A DNA stretch of 64,000 nucleotides from an uncultured Oscillospiraceae bacterium (GTDB lineage: Bacteria; Bacillota; Clostridia; Oscillospirales; Oscillospiraceae), in NCBI GenBank assembly GCA_934512135.1, contig CAKSWT010000004.1, positions 1-64,000 on the forward strand, read 5' to 3'. The notes under the pieces are model-generated. The model saw only the letters and a list, made by a program, of their open reading frames with translations. It made no database searches and was not told the DNA's origin. The translations under genes and the position numbers were made by a program. Below, one piece after another: positions 8,163 through 15,968 of the stretch (its first letter is position 1; every line of letters begins with the position of its first letter).

Positions 8163-10445
8163 TTATTCGATTCCCTGAAATGCAGGCATTTCAGGATACA
8201 TTTTTCTCAGCTCCGCCACCCGCTCCGGCGGGATTTCCTCGCCCTCTTTCCGGCCGCACCGGGGGCAGACGTCGCCAATTACGCCCACATAGCCGCACAC
8301 CGGATCCCGGTCCACCGGGTGGTTGATGCTGCCGTAGCCAATGCCGCAGTCGTGCATCCAGCGCACCACCGTCTCAAAGGCCTCTACGTTCTTCGCCGTG
8401 TCTCCGTCCAGCTCCACATAGCTGATGTGGCCTGCGTTGCAAAGCGCATGATAGGGCGCCTCCAGGCGGATCTTCTCATAGGCGGAAATGGGATACCACA
8501 CGGGGATGTGGAAGCTGTTGGTGTAGTATTCCCGATCTGTCACGTTGGGAATCCGGCCATAGCGCTGCTGATCCATCCGAATAAACCGTCCGGACAGGCC
8601 CTCTGCGGGAGTTGCCAGCAAAGTGAAGTTCATGGTCATCTCCTGGGACTTTTTATCGCAGAATTCCCGCATATGTCCCACGATCTCCAGGCCCTTCTCC
8701 TGCATCTCCCCGCTCTCTCCGTGGTGATGACCATAGAGCGCCGTCAGGGTCTCCGCCAATCCGATAAAGCCAATGGACAAGGTTCCGTGCTTCAGCACCT
8801 CCCGAACGCTGTCCTGCACACTGAGCTTGTCGGAGTCCAGCCAGACGCCCTGGCCCATGAGGAACGGGAAGTTGTAGACAAACTTGTTGGCCTGGATCTC
8901 AAACCGGTCCAGCAGCTGCTGGGCCACCAGCTCCAGCATTTCGTCCAGCTTCTCATAGAAGGCCGCCTCATCACCCTGGCTCTCAATGGCCAGCCGGGGC
9001 AGGTTGATGGAGGTAAAGGACAGATTCCCCCGGGAATAGGCAATCTGTCGGCTGGGATCGTATACATTTCCCATAACCCGGGTCCGGCAGCCCATGGTGG
9101 CGACCTCCGTCTCCGGGTGTCCGGGCTTGTAATACTGGAGGTTGTAGGGTGCGTCCAGGAATACATAGTTGGGGAACAGCCGCTTTGCGCTGACCTTGCA
9201 GCTCAGCCGGAACAGGTCGTAGTTGGGATCCTGGGGATTATAGTTGACCCCCTCCTTGACCTTGAAAATATGGATGGGGAAAATGCAGGTCTCCCCATGC
9301 CCCAAGCCTGCGTCCAGGGCCAGCAGGATGTTTCGGATCACCATCCGTCCCTCCGGCGTGGTGTCAGTGCCATAGTTGATGGAGGAGAAGGGCGTCTGGG
9401 CGCCGGCGCGGGAGTGCATGGTGTTGAGATTGTGGACGAACCCCTCCATGGCCTGATAGGTGTCCCGGTCCGTCATCTGGTGGGCACGCTTTCTCGCCCG
9501 GGCAATCAGCTTTGCCGCATCCTTTCCGGAGAGACTGAGGCTGCCGCAGAGACCTGCCGCCACAGCCCGGTCAAAGGCCTCTCCGTTTTCCAGCCGAACC
9601 GGCTCTCCCGTGGCCTCCTCCGCTGCCGCAACGGCGTCCTTTACCACCTCCGAGGCGTCCTCCAGGTCCAGCCGGTCCTCCGTGGCCTCGGTGAGCATCC
9701 GCAGGTAGGTCCGGCGGTAGCTCTTTGTCACCCCTTCGGCCATGCCATAATCAAAGTTGGGAATGGACTGGCCTCCGTGCTGGTCGTTCTGGTTGGACTG
9801 AATGGCAATGGCCGCCAAGGCCGCATAGCTCTGAATGCTCTGGGGCTCCCGAAGATAGCCATGACCGGTGGAGAAGCCTCCGTGGAACAGCCGCAGAATG
9901 TCAATCTGGCAGCAGGTGGTGGTCAGGGAATAGAAGTCAAAATCGTGAATATGGATGTCGCCCTCTCGGTAGGCCTTGGCATGCTCCGGCCGCAGCAGGT
10001 ACATTTCATTGTAGGCCTTGGCCCCTGCCGCACCAATCTGGAGCATGCTGCCCATGGCGGTGTTTCCGTCGATATTGGCGTTATCCCGCTTCATGTCGCT
10101 AATCCGGGCGTCGATATTGGTAATCTCATCAATGGTTTTCATCAGCGCGGTATTGGCTTCTCTGGCCCGGGTCCGGTTGGCCCGGTAAAGAATGTAGCTC
10201 TTGGCCGAGCCGCCAAAACCATGGTTCATCAGCTGTTGCTCCACCATGTCCTGAATGGTCTCCACCGTAGGGGAGGCCGTGGAGAATTTCGCCTCCAGCT
10301 CCCGCTGCACGTCGTTGGCCACCCGGGCCGCATCGGAGGCGTCTCCCTCCCCGGCGGCCTCCAGGGCCTTGAGGATTGCCGCAGCGATCTTATTTTGGTC
10401 GTACAAGACCACGCGGCCGTCTCGCTTGATAATGCTGTGAATCAT
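8163..10445 (-). CDS. nrdD: Anaerobic ribonucleoside-triphosphate reductase, catalytic part
   Basis: This 760-residue protein reduces ribonucleotides to deoxyribonucleotides without oxygen. Residues 1-90 form an ATP-cone regulatory domain (IIKRDGRVVLYDQNKIA), followed by the ten-stranded barrel (HIHDFDFY, NTMHSRAGAQTPFSSINYG). The C-terminus has a Cys cluster (Cys717, Cys727, Cys730) like the zinc site, then stops without the glycyl-radical segment, which is encoded by the next gene. The start at 10445 has AAGGAG eight bases upstream; an in-frame ATG at 10499 is rejected because it lies in an NrdR-box-like palindrome and lacks a ribosome binding site. Confidence 0.93.
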   Translation of the reverse strand: MIHSIIKRDGRVVLYDQNKIAAAILKALEAAGEGDASDAARVANDVQRELEAKFSTASPTVETIQDMVEQQLMNHGFGGSAKSYILYRANRTRAREANTALMKTIDEITNIDARISDMKRDNANIDGNTAMGSMLQIGAAGAKAYNEMYLLRPEHAKAYREGDIHIHDFDFYSLTTTCCQIDILRLFHGGFSTGHGYLREPQSIQSYAALAAIAIQSNQNDQHGGQSIPNFDYGMAEGVTKSYRRTYLRMLTEATEDRLDLEDASEVVKDAVAAAEEATGEPVRLENGEAFDRAVAAGLCGSLSLSGKDAAKLIARARKRAHQMTDRDTYQAMEGFVHNLNTMHSRAGAQTPFSSINYGTDTTPEGRMVIRNILLALDAGLGHGETCIFPIHIFKVKEGVNYNPQDPNYDLFRLSCKVSAKRLFPNYVFLDAPYNLQYYKPGHPETEVATMGCRTRVMGNVYDPSRQIAYSRGNLSFTSINLPRLAIESQGDEAAFYEKLDEMLELVAQQLLDRFEIQANKFVYNFPFLMGQGVWLDSDKLSVQDSVREVLKHGTLSIGFIGLAETLTALYGHHHGESGEMQEKGLEIVGHMREFCDKKSQEMTMNFTLLATPAEGLSGRFIRMDQQRYGRIPNVTDREYYTNSFHIPVWYPISAYEKIRLEAPYHALCNAGHISYVELDGDTAKNVEAFETVVRWMHDCGIGYGSINHPVDRDPVCGYVGVIGDVCPRCGRKEGEEIPPERVAELRKMYPEMPAFQGIE

Positions 10446-10497
10446 AGCTTTCTCTCTCCTTACTTCCATTGGGCACAGGGTTTTCTTCCACGCCGGC

Positions 10498-10509
10498 ACA
10501 ATATATTGT
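10498..10509. promoter_or_regulatory. NrdR-box-like palindrome 1
   Basis: The perfect palindrome ACAATATATTGT lies between the predicted transcription start and the nrdD ribosome binding site. It matches the core of the NrdR consensus (ACAC-W-ATAT-W-GTGT type). Confidence 0.6.
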
Positions 10510-10533
10510 ATTGTTCTTTCTCTTGGCCACTAC

Positions 10534-10562
10534 ATTTTGACATAGCCCAATCCCTTTGTCAA
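10534..10562 (-). promoter_or_regulatory. nrdD promoter
   Basis: On the minus strand a perfect -35 TTGACA (10562-10557) is followed after 17 bp by CAAAAT (10539-10534). The leader to the nrdD start would be about 80 bases. NrdR-box-like palindromes lie on both sides. Confidence 0.75.
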
Positions 10563-10589
10563 GAGCTATCCCGCACATTTTCGCATAAT

Positions 10590-10605
10590 GCACAAAATTT
10601 TGTAG
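10590..10605. promoter_or_regulatory. NrdR-box-like palindrome 2
   Basis: The 16-mer centred at 10597/10598 contains the palindrome ACAAAATTTTGT. Its centre is 33 bp, close to three helical turns, from the third box, the spacing typical of paired NrdR boxes. Confidence 0.6.
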
Positions 10606-10622
10606 TCGCAGCCACCGTGGCA

Positions 10623-10638
10623 CCACTATATCTTGTGG
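10623..10638. promoter_or_regulatory. NrdR-box-like palindrome 3
   Basis: CCACTATATCTTGTGG matches the NrdR box pattern closely and lies upstream of the nrdD -35 box, paired with box 2. Confidence 0.65.
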
Positions 10639-10741
10639 TCTGTGTCTTTTCCTATTGTGCCACAGTCTGCTGGAGAAGTCAAGGTTTCTCTCCCCGGATC
10701 CCCTGGCTCTGGCCCATTTGCAGAAACCCAAAAAATACTCC

Positions 10742-10773
10742 TTGACGCAGAGATGAAACCGCTGTAGTATAAT
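10742..10773 (+). promoter_or_regulatory. Probable promoter of the degV-family gene
   Basis: TTGACG at 10742-10747 and TATAAT at 10768-10773 are 20 bp apart, longer than ideal; TAGTAT at 17-bp spacing is an alternative -10. The DegV gene starts 30 bases further on. Confidence 0.5.
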
Positions 10774-10802
10774 ATTAAAAATTACATTCTAGGAGTTTTT
10801 CC

Positions 10803-11672
10803 ATGTCTTATACCCTTTTTTCCGATTCCAACTGCAATCTCCCCGCTCGCAAGCTACAGGAGCTGGACATCCGTGTGATTCCCTTTGTCTACGAGATGGA
10901 TGGGGTGCTGTCCCAGTGTCCTGCGTATCCCGACGGCTTTGATGGCCATCACTATTACACCCGGCTAAAGGAGGGTGCATTGGTCAAGACCTCCCTGATT
11001 AACACCGACACCTTTTACCAGTGTTTCCTCCCAGAGGTCCAATCCGGTCGGGATGTGATGTATGTGGGCCTCTCCTCCGGGGTCAGCGGAACCATTCAGG
11101 CCGCCCATTTGGCAGCCCAGGAGCTTATGGAGGAATACCCGGACCGTCATGTTCAGGTCGTGGACTCCCTGGGGGCAGGCCTTGGCACCGGCCTTTTGGC
11201 CTGCAAGGCCGCGGACTATCGAAACGAAGGTCTGTCTGTCACCCAGGCCGCCGTAAAGCTGGCCTACGACCGGGACAACCTCTGCGAATACTTCACCGTA
11301 GATGATCTGATGTTCCTTCGGCGTTCCGGCCGTGTCTCCGGCGTCACCGCCACCATTGGCACTATGCTTCAGATCAAGCCCATGCTCCGCGGGGACGAGG
11401 AAGGCAAGATTGTGGTCTGCGGCAAAATTCGCGGCCGGAAGCGGGCCATCGCCGAGCTGACGGAGGTCTACGCCAAAAAGGTGGTGGGGCCGGAGCATCA
11501 GCGCGTGGCCATCTCCCACGGGGACTGCCTGGAGGAGGCCCAGCTGCTGGCGGAAAAAATCCGCAAAGTCGCACCCCCAAAGGAGCTGATTCTCTCCATG
11601 CACGAGCCTCTCACCGGCGCCCATGTGGGCCCGGGCATGCTGGCGGTGTTCTTTTTCGGCAATGGAAGATAG
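10803..11672 (+). CDS. DegV-family fatty-acid-binding protein
   Basis: This 289-residue protein has the two-domain DegV fold: an N-terminal EDD-type domain (SDSNCNLP at the start, VGLSSGVSGT near residue 90) and a C-terminal domain. Family members bind a single fatty acid and can serve as FakB partners delivering exogenous fatty acids to the FakA kinase; no fakA lies nearby, so partner and ligand are not shown. TAGGAG lies seven bases before the ATG, and a strong terminator follows, so it is probably monocistronic. Confidence 0.9.
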   Translation: MSYTLFSDSNCNLPARKLQELDIRVIPFVYEMDGVLSQCPAYPDGFDGHHYYTRLKEGALVKTSLINTDTFYQCFLPEVQSGRDVMYVGLSSGVSGTIQAAHLAAQELMEEYPDRHVQVVDSLGAGLGTGLLACKAADYRNEGLSVTQAAVKLAYDRDNLCEYFTVDDLMFLRRSGRVSGVTATIGTMLQIKPMLRGDEEGKIVVCGKIRGRKRAIAELTEVYAKKVVGPEHQRVAISHGDCLEEAQLLAEKIRKVAPPKELILSMHEPLTGAHVGPGMLAVFFFGNGR

Positions 11673-11677
11673 GTTGT

Positions 11678-11706
11678 GTCCCGGGAGCTCTCCCGGGACA
11701 TTTTTT
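11678..11706 (+). terminator. Intrinsic terminator after the degV-family gene
   Basis: TGTCCCGGGA pairs with TCCCGGGACA around a GCTC loop, and six T follow. Confidence 0.92.
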
Positions 11707-11784
11707 GCCTCTCCCGCTTCCTCTGGACTTTTATTTGGAAATCTGGTATAGTTAAACGGTGTATATTGGGAAGGAGGATGCTCC

Positions 11785-13656
11785 ATGGCAGAGTTTTTGC
11801 CGGTTTCCCGGGCAGATATGGAGGCCCGGGGCTGGACCCAATGCGATTTTGTCTACATCATCGGCGATGCCTATGTGGATCACCCGACCTTCGGCCACGC
11901 CATCATCAGCCGAATTCTGGAGGCCCACGGCTATAAGGTCGGCATCATTCCCCAGCCGGACTGGAAGGACCCGGACAGCATCAAAACACTGGGTGCCCCC
12001 CGGTTGGGCTTTCTGGTCATGGGAGGCAACATGGATCCCATGGTGAACCATTATACCGTGTCAAAGCGCCGGCGGAACTACGACGCCTTCTCTCCCGGAG
12101 GAAAAATGGGCCTGCGCCCGGACTATGCCACGGTGGTATACTGCAATCTAATCCGCCGGAGCTTTCCCAAGATTCCCATTCTCATTGGCGGCATTGAGGC
12201 CTCCCTCCGACGGCTGGCCCATTATGACTACTGGTCGGACAAGCTCAAGCGTTCCATTCTCCTGGACTCCCAGGCAGACCTGCTGATGTACGGCATGGGA
12301 GAACGAAGCATTGTGGAGATTGCCGACGCCCTGGACAGCGGTCTGGACATTCGGGACATCACCTTTATCCGCGGCACCGTCTATCGGGCGGAGAATCTGG
12401 ACAGCGTCTATGATTACACCCTGCTTCCCGCCTATTCTCAGCTGACGGCAGACCGGCGGCACTACGCCGAGAGCTTTTACACCCAGTACTGCAATACCGA
12501 CCCCTTCTCCGGCAGGACGCTGGTAGAGCCCTATGACAGCCGCACCTATGTGGTGCAAAATCCTCCCCAGGAGCCACTGTCTCAGCAGGAGATGGACGAC
12601 ACCTACGACCTGCCCTATGCCCGGACCTACCACCCCATGTATGAGAAATACGGCGGCATCGACGCCATTCGGGAGGTTAAATTCAGTCTCCAAAGCTGCC
12701 GGGGCTGCTTTGGAGGATGCAGCTTCTGCGCCCTGACCTTCCATCAGGGACGGATTATTCAATCCCGCAGCCACCAGTCGCTGCTCCGGGAGGCCAAGCT
12801 GCTGACCCAGGATCCGGACTTTAAGGGCTATATCCACGATGTAGGCGGCCCCACTGCCAACTTCCGGCAGCCTGCCTGCGAAAAGCAGCACACCAAGGGC
12901 GCCTGCCCCACCAAGCAGTGCCTATTTCCTTCCCCCTGCAAGAACCTCATCGCCGATCACAGCGACTACCTGTCCTTGCTGCGGGAGCTGCGGGCCCTGC
13001 CAGGGGTCAAGCGGGTCTTTATCCGCAGCGGCATTCGCTTTGATTATCTTCTGGCAGACAAGGATGACAGCTTCTTCCGGGAGCTGGTGAAATACCATGT
13101 CTCCGGCCAGCTGAAGGTGGCCCCGGAACACATCTGTGACCAGGTGCTCCAGCTGATGGGGAAGCCAAAAAACGCCGTATATGAGCGTTTTCTGGCCAAA
13201 TATCAGGCCCTGAATCGGCAGATGGGCATGAATCAGTTTGTGGTGCCCTACCTGATGTCCTCCCATCCAGGCTCCACCCTGAAGGAGGCCATTGCCCTGG
13301 CGGAATATCTTCACGCCCATCATCTAAACCCGGAGCAGGTCTCGGACTTTTATCCCACCCCCTCCACCATCTCCACGGTGATGTATTACACCGGTCTGGA
13401 CCCTCGGACCATGGAGCCGGTGTATGTGGCCACAAATCCCCACGAAAAGGCCATGCAGCGGGCACTGATTCAGTACCGCAACCCCAAAAATTATGATCTG
13501 GTCCATGAGGCCCTCACCAAGGCCGGACGGACAGATCTCATTGGGTACGAGAAAACCTGCCTGATCCGGCCCCGAAGCTCCGGGCACGGCGGCGGACGTA
13601 GCTCCGGCGGCAGGCCATCGTCAAAATCAACCCACAACCGGCGCAAAAAGCCGTGA
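11785..13656 (+). CDS. YgiQ-family radical SAM protein
   Basis: This 623-residue protein belongs to the UPF0313/YgiQ radical SAM family. An N-terminal segment resembling a cobalamin-binding-like domain (residues 20-200, VYIIGDAYVDHP) is followed by the radical SAM core with Cys308, Cys312 and Cys315 (CX3CX2C) at about one half of the length. The C-terminal extension has the family's conserved SDFYPTPST motif, then a basic low-complexity tail. The reaction of YgiQ proteins is not established as far as I know. GGAAGGAGG precedes the ATG. Confidence 0.9.
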   Translation: MAEFLPVSRADMEARGWTQCDFVYIIGDAYVDHPTFGHAIISRILEAHGYKVGIIPQPDWKDPDSIKTLGAPRLGFLVMGGNMDPMVNHYTVSKRRRNYDAFSPGGKMGLRPDYATVVYCNLIRRSFPKIPILIGGIEASLRRLAHYDYWSDKLKRSILLDSQADLLMYGMGERSIVEIADALDSGLDIRDITFIRGTVYRAENLDSVYDYTLLPAYSQLTADRRHYAESFYTQYCNTDPFSGRTLVEPYDSRTYVVQNPPQEPLSQQEMDDTYDLPYARTYHPMYEKYGGIDAIREVKFSLQSCRGCFGGCSFCALTFHQGRIIQSRSHQSLLREAKLLTQDPDFKGYIHDVGGPTANFRQPACEKQHTKGACPTKQCLFPSPCKNLIADHSDYLSLLRELRALPGVKRVFIRSGIRFDYLLADKDDSFFRELVKYHVSGQLKVAPEHICDQVLQLMGKPKNAVYERFLAKYQALNRQMGMNQFVVPYLMSSHPGSTLKEAIALAEYLHAHHLNPEQVSDFYPTPSTISTVMYYTGLDPRTMEPVYVATNPHEKAMQRALIQYRNPKNYDLVHEALTKAGRTDLIGYEKTCLIRPRSSGHGGGRSSGGRPSSKSTHNRRKKP

Positions 13657-13681
13657 ATCCATAGGAAATGAGTGAATCAGT

Positions 13682-15064
13682 TTGTCTATGATCGTTTTGG
13701 ACATGGAGTGGAATCAGCCTTTGAGTCCCGATTCCCCCCTGGCCATCAAGCTTTGTACGTCTCTTCCCTTTGAGATGATCCAGCTGGGGGCCATCAAGCT
13801 GGAGACCGGTGAACGGTTTAAAGCCACCTGCTGCCTCCAGCAGTATAAAGTTCTCTCCCCCCGAATCTCCAAGCTCACCGGCATCACCCGGCAGGATGTG
13901 AAAAAAGGCGAGCCCTTCCAGCAGGCCATGGCCCGTTTTCAGGCGTTTTGCGGAGCGGATCCGATTCTCCTGACCTGGGGCTTCAACGACATCCCCATTC
14001 TCCGGCAAAACCTTGCCTTCTACGGTCTGGACACAGGCTTTACCAATCGGTATTACAATCTGCAAATCATGTTCAATCAGCAGCATGACCCCGGCAATCT
14101 GGTACGGGGGCTCAGCTATGCGGTGGACTTCTTCCATCTCACCGTAGAGGACAGCTATCACGACGGGCTCAATGACGCCGTATACACCGCAGAGGTGGCC
14201 AAGCACCTGGATATTCCCAGGGGCATTGCCGAATACCCCGACTATCTGGTCCACTTTGAAGGCGACGGAGACCAGGCCTTCCTGGACTGTCTGCGGTACG
14301 CCAACTACAATCGGTTTGAATCCTTCGAGGAGATGATCGTCGATCCCAGGATTGCGGTGACAAAGTGTCCGGTCTGCGACCAGGTGATGGAAGCCACAGA
14401 GCCCATCTACCCGGAATCCGGCCGCATGATCTGGACCTGCAAGTGTCCCCAGCACGGAGAATACTTCCTCCGGGTCAGCTTTAAGCGCAACCGGGATGAC
14501 AGCATGCGGGCCAACAAGGCGGTATTCCCCATGGATGAGCCCCATCAGGCCCAGTACAAAAAGTCTGTGGAAAAGGCAGCCCGCCCCAAAAAGCAGAAAA
14601 ATGCGCCCTTCCGGCTCTACATCGACGCCGACGGCTGCCCGGTGATCAATCAGGCCCTCAACGCCGCCGTCCGCCGCCATGTGGAGAGCTTTCTGATCTG
14701 CGACACGTCCCATGTGTTTTCCCGCCGCGGGGCGGAGACCATCACCGTGGACAAGGGCGCCGACAGCGCGGATTTTGCCATTGTCTCCCGGCTCAAGGCC
14801 GGGGATCTGGTGGTGACCCAGGACTACGGTCTTGCCGCCATGTGCCTGACCAAGGGCGCCCAGGTCATTGACCAAAACGGTATGCGCTACACCGCAGACA
14901 ACATTGACAGTCTGCTCAATCAGCGTGCCGAGGCCGGACGCATTCGACGGGCCGGCGGCCGGCTCAAGGGTCCCGCCAAACGCACCGCCGCCCAGAACGA
15001 GGCGTTTATCTCTGCCTTTCACGCCATGATCCAGGAGGCCTACGAGCATGCTAAGTCTTGCTGA
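13682..15064 (+). CDS. DEDDh exonuclease fused to a YaiI/YqxD (DUF188) domain
   Basis: This 460-residue protein has three parts. Residues 1-190 are a DnaQ/RNase-T-like 3'-5' exonuclease with the metal residues in IVLDMEWNQ, NDIP and the late YHDGLNDA. Residues 225-270 hold a Cys-rich insert (CPVC and CKC) like a zinc ribbon. Residues 300-440 are a complete YaiI/YqxD (UPF0178) domain, with IDADGCPV, DKGADSADFAIV and VVTQDYGLAAM. These two domains are normally separate proteins. The TTG start is chosen because the resulting MSMIVLDMEWNQ aligns with the usual N-terminus of such exonucleases; an ATG at 13688 is the alternative. A nucleic-acid processing role is inferred. Confidence 0.87.
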   Translation: MSMIVLDMEWNQPLSPDSPLAIKLCTSLPFEMIQLGAIKLETGERFKATCCLQQYKVLSPRISKLTGITRQDVKKGEPFQQAMARFQAFCGADPILLTWGFNDIPILRQNLAFYGLDTGFTNRYYNLQIMFNQQHDPGNLVRGLSYAVDFFHLTVEDSYHDGLNDAVYTAEVAKHLDIPRGIAEYPDYLVHFEGDGDQAFLDCLRYANYNRFESFEEMIVDPRIAVTKCPVCDQVMEATEPIYPESGRMIWTCKCPQHGEYFLRVSFKRNRDDSMRANKAVFPMDEPHQAQYKKSVEKAARPKKQKNAPFRLYIDADGCPVINQALNAAVRRHVESFLICDTSHVFSRRGAETITVDKGADSADFAIVSRLKAGDLVVTQDYGLAAMCLTKGAQVIDQNGMRYTADNIDSLLNQRAEAGRIRRAGGRLKGPAKRTAAQNEAFISAFHAMIQEAYEHAKSC

Positions 15065-15653
15065 TATTCTCGTTTTGGCGGATGACGACGGGGCAGACAT
15101 CAACGGCCTTACCGTACAGGGGGAGTCTGCCCCGGAGCTCACCCTGGGCTCCATAGACTTGAAGGGCAGCATCTTGACCGACTGTCAGCTCATAAGCTGC
15201 CGGTTGGAGGGCACCGGCTTTCAGGACGTGACCTTCGATCACTGTGACCTCTCCGGCACCGTATTTCTGGAGGGAGGTCTGAAAAAGGTCCGCTTCCGGG
15301 ACTGCCGGATGATGGGCACCGTATTCTCCGGCTGTGTTCTGAGCCAGGTCTCCTTTGAGGCCTGCAGCGCCCGGTATCTCAATCTCTCCGGCTGCACGCT
15401 GAAGGGCTGCGCCTTCCGGGAGGGATGCTTTGCCGGGGGCTTCTTCTCCGGGCTGAAGTGCCAGAAAACCACGGTCTCCCGCTGTGACTTCACCCGCTGC
15501 GACTTCTCCGGCACCGCCCTTTCCGGCTTCGACTTCTCCGGCTGCACCATTGAGGGCGCGGTTTGGAGTCTGGACAAGCTAAAGGGCATGACCGTAAATC
15601 TCCAGCAGGCCCTGGAGCTTTCCCGGCTGCTGGGGCTGAACATTGTCTCCTAG
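15048..15653 (+). CDS. Pentapeptide-repeat protein
   Basis: This 201-residue protein carries a long run of pentapeptide-type repeats of the form A(D/N)LXX, visible as FDHCDLSGTVF, LNLSGCTLKGC and CDFTRCDFSGTAL, from about residue 30 to 175. Such repeats fold into a right-handed quadrilateral beta-helix. It is unusually rich in Cys at repeat positions. There is no signal peptide. The ATG overlaps the exonuclease fusion gene by 17 bases, so the two are translationally coupled. Some family members mimic DNA and bind gyrase, but nothing here shows that role. Confidence 0.8.
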   Translation: MLSLADILVLADDDGADINGLTVQGESAPELTLGSIDLKGSILTDCQLISCRLEGTGFQDVTFDHCDLSGTVFLEGGLKKVRFRDCRMMGTVFSGCVLSQVSFEACSARYLNLSGCTLKGCAFREGCFAGGFFSGLKCQKTTVSRCDFTRCDFSGTALSGFDFSGCTIEGAVWSLDKLKGMTVNLQQALELSRLLGLNIVS

Positions 15654-15665
15654 GAGGTGTGACCT

Positions 15666-15944
15666 ATGGCAGAGATCTATGTCCCCAACTACATGTCCTT
15701 CCACAATGAAAACATCTTTCTGGGCTCCTACCGGGACCTTCGCTTTAAGCTGACCCCCAATATTGAAACCATGGAAATTCTGGCGGAGTATTGGTACGGC
15801 CCCCTCTGCTATGAAAGCAGTCAAATGGACGGCACCCAGAGCTTCCCCCTCAGTGACCAGGGCATTGCGGATATGACCGCATGGCTGGTGGAGCGCTCCA
15901 GCGCCCACAAAGACAGCACCGCTGTACAAAAATCCGACCTGTGA
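15666..15944 (+). CDS. Small protein of unknown function
   Basis: This 92-residue soluble protein is not recognised. It is acidic and aromatic-rich (IFLGSYRDLRFKL, YWYGPLCYES) with no membrane segment. TAGGAGGTG lies nine bases upstream of the ATG, and it follows the pentapeptide gene by 12 bases, so it is the last gene of that operon. Its stop codon lies in the left arm of a terminator hairpin. Confidence 0.75.
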   Translation: MAEIYVPNYMSFHNENIFLGSYRDLRFKLTPNIETMEILAEYWYGPLCYESSQMDGTQSFPLSDQGIADMTAWLVERSSAHKDSTAVQKSDL

Positions 15945-15966
15945 AGCATGTCACAGGTCGGATTTT
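15930..15966. terminator. Bidirectional terminator between convergent genes
   Basis: AAATCCGACCTGTGA pairs with TCACAGGTCGGATTT. T-rich bases follow on the plus strand and an A run on its left supplies T on the minus strand. Confidence 0.88.
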
Positions 15967-15968
15967 CC

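Noticed and set aside
8151..8165. Sequencing frameshift as the explanation of the split nrdD
   Set aside because: A stop codon, a perfect ribosome binding site and an ATG separate the two ORFs and the N-terminus of the small protein is unrelated to a simple continuation, so a single indel does not restore a natural fusion. An error cannot be fully excluded without reads.
7962..10745. 927-residue open frame on the plus strand opposite nrdD
   Set aside because: It is a shadow of a GC-rich gene: it has no recognisable motif or ribosome binding site and lies fully antisense to nrdD and nrdG.
13538..15172. 544-residue antisense frame opposite the exonuclease fusion
   Set aside because: No start signal or domain; explained by third-position GC bias.
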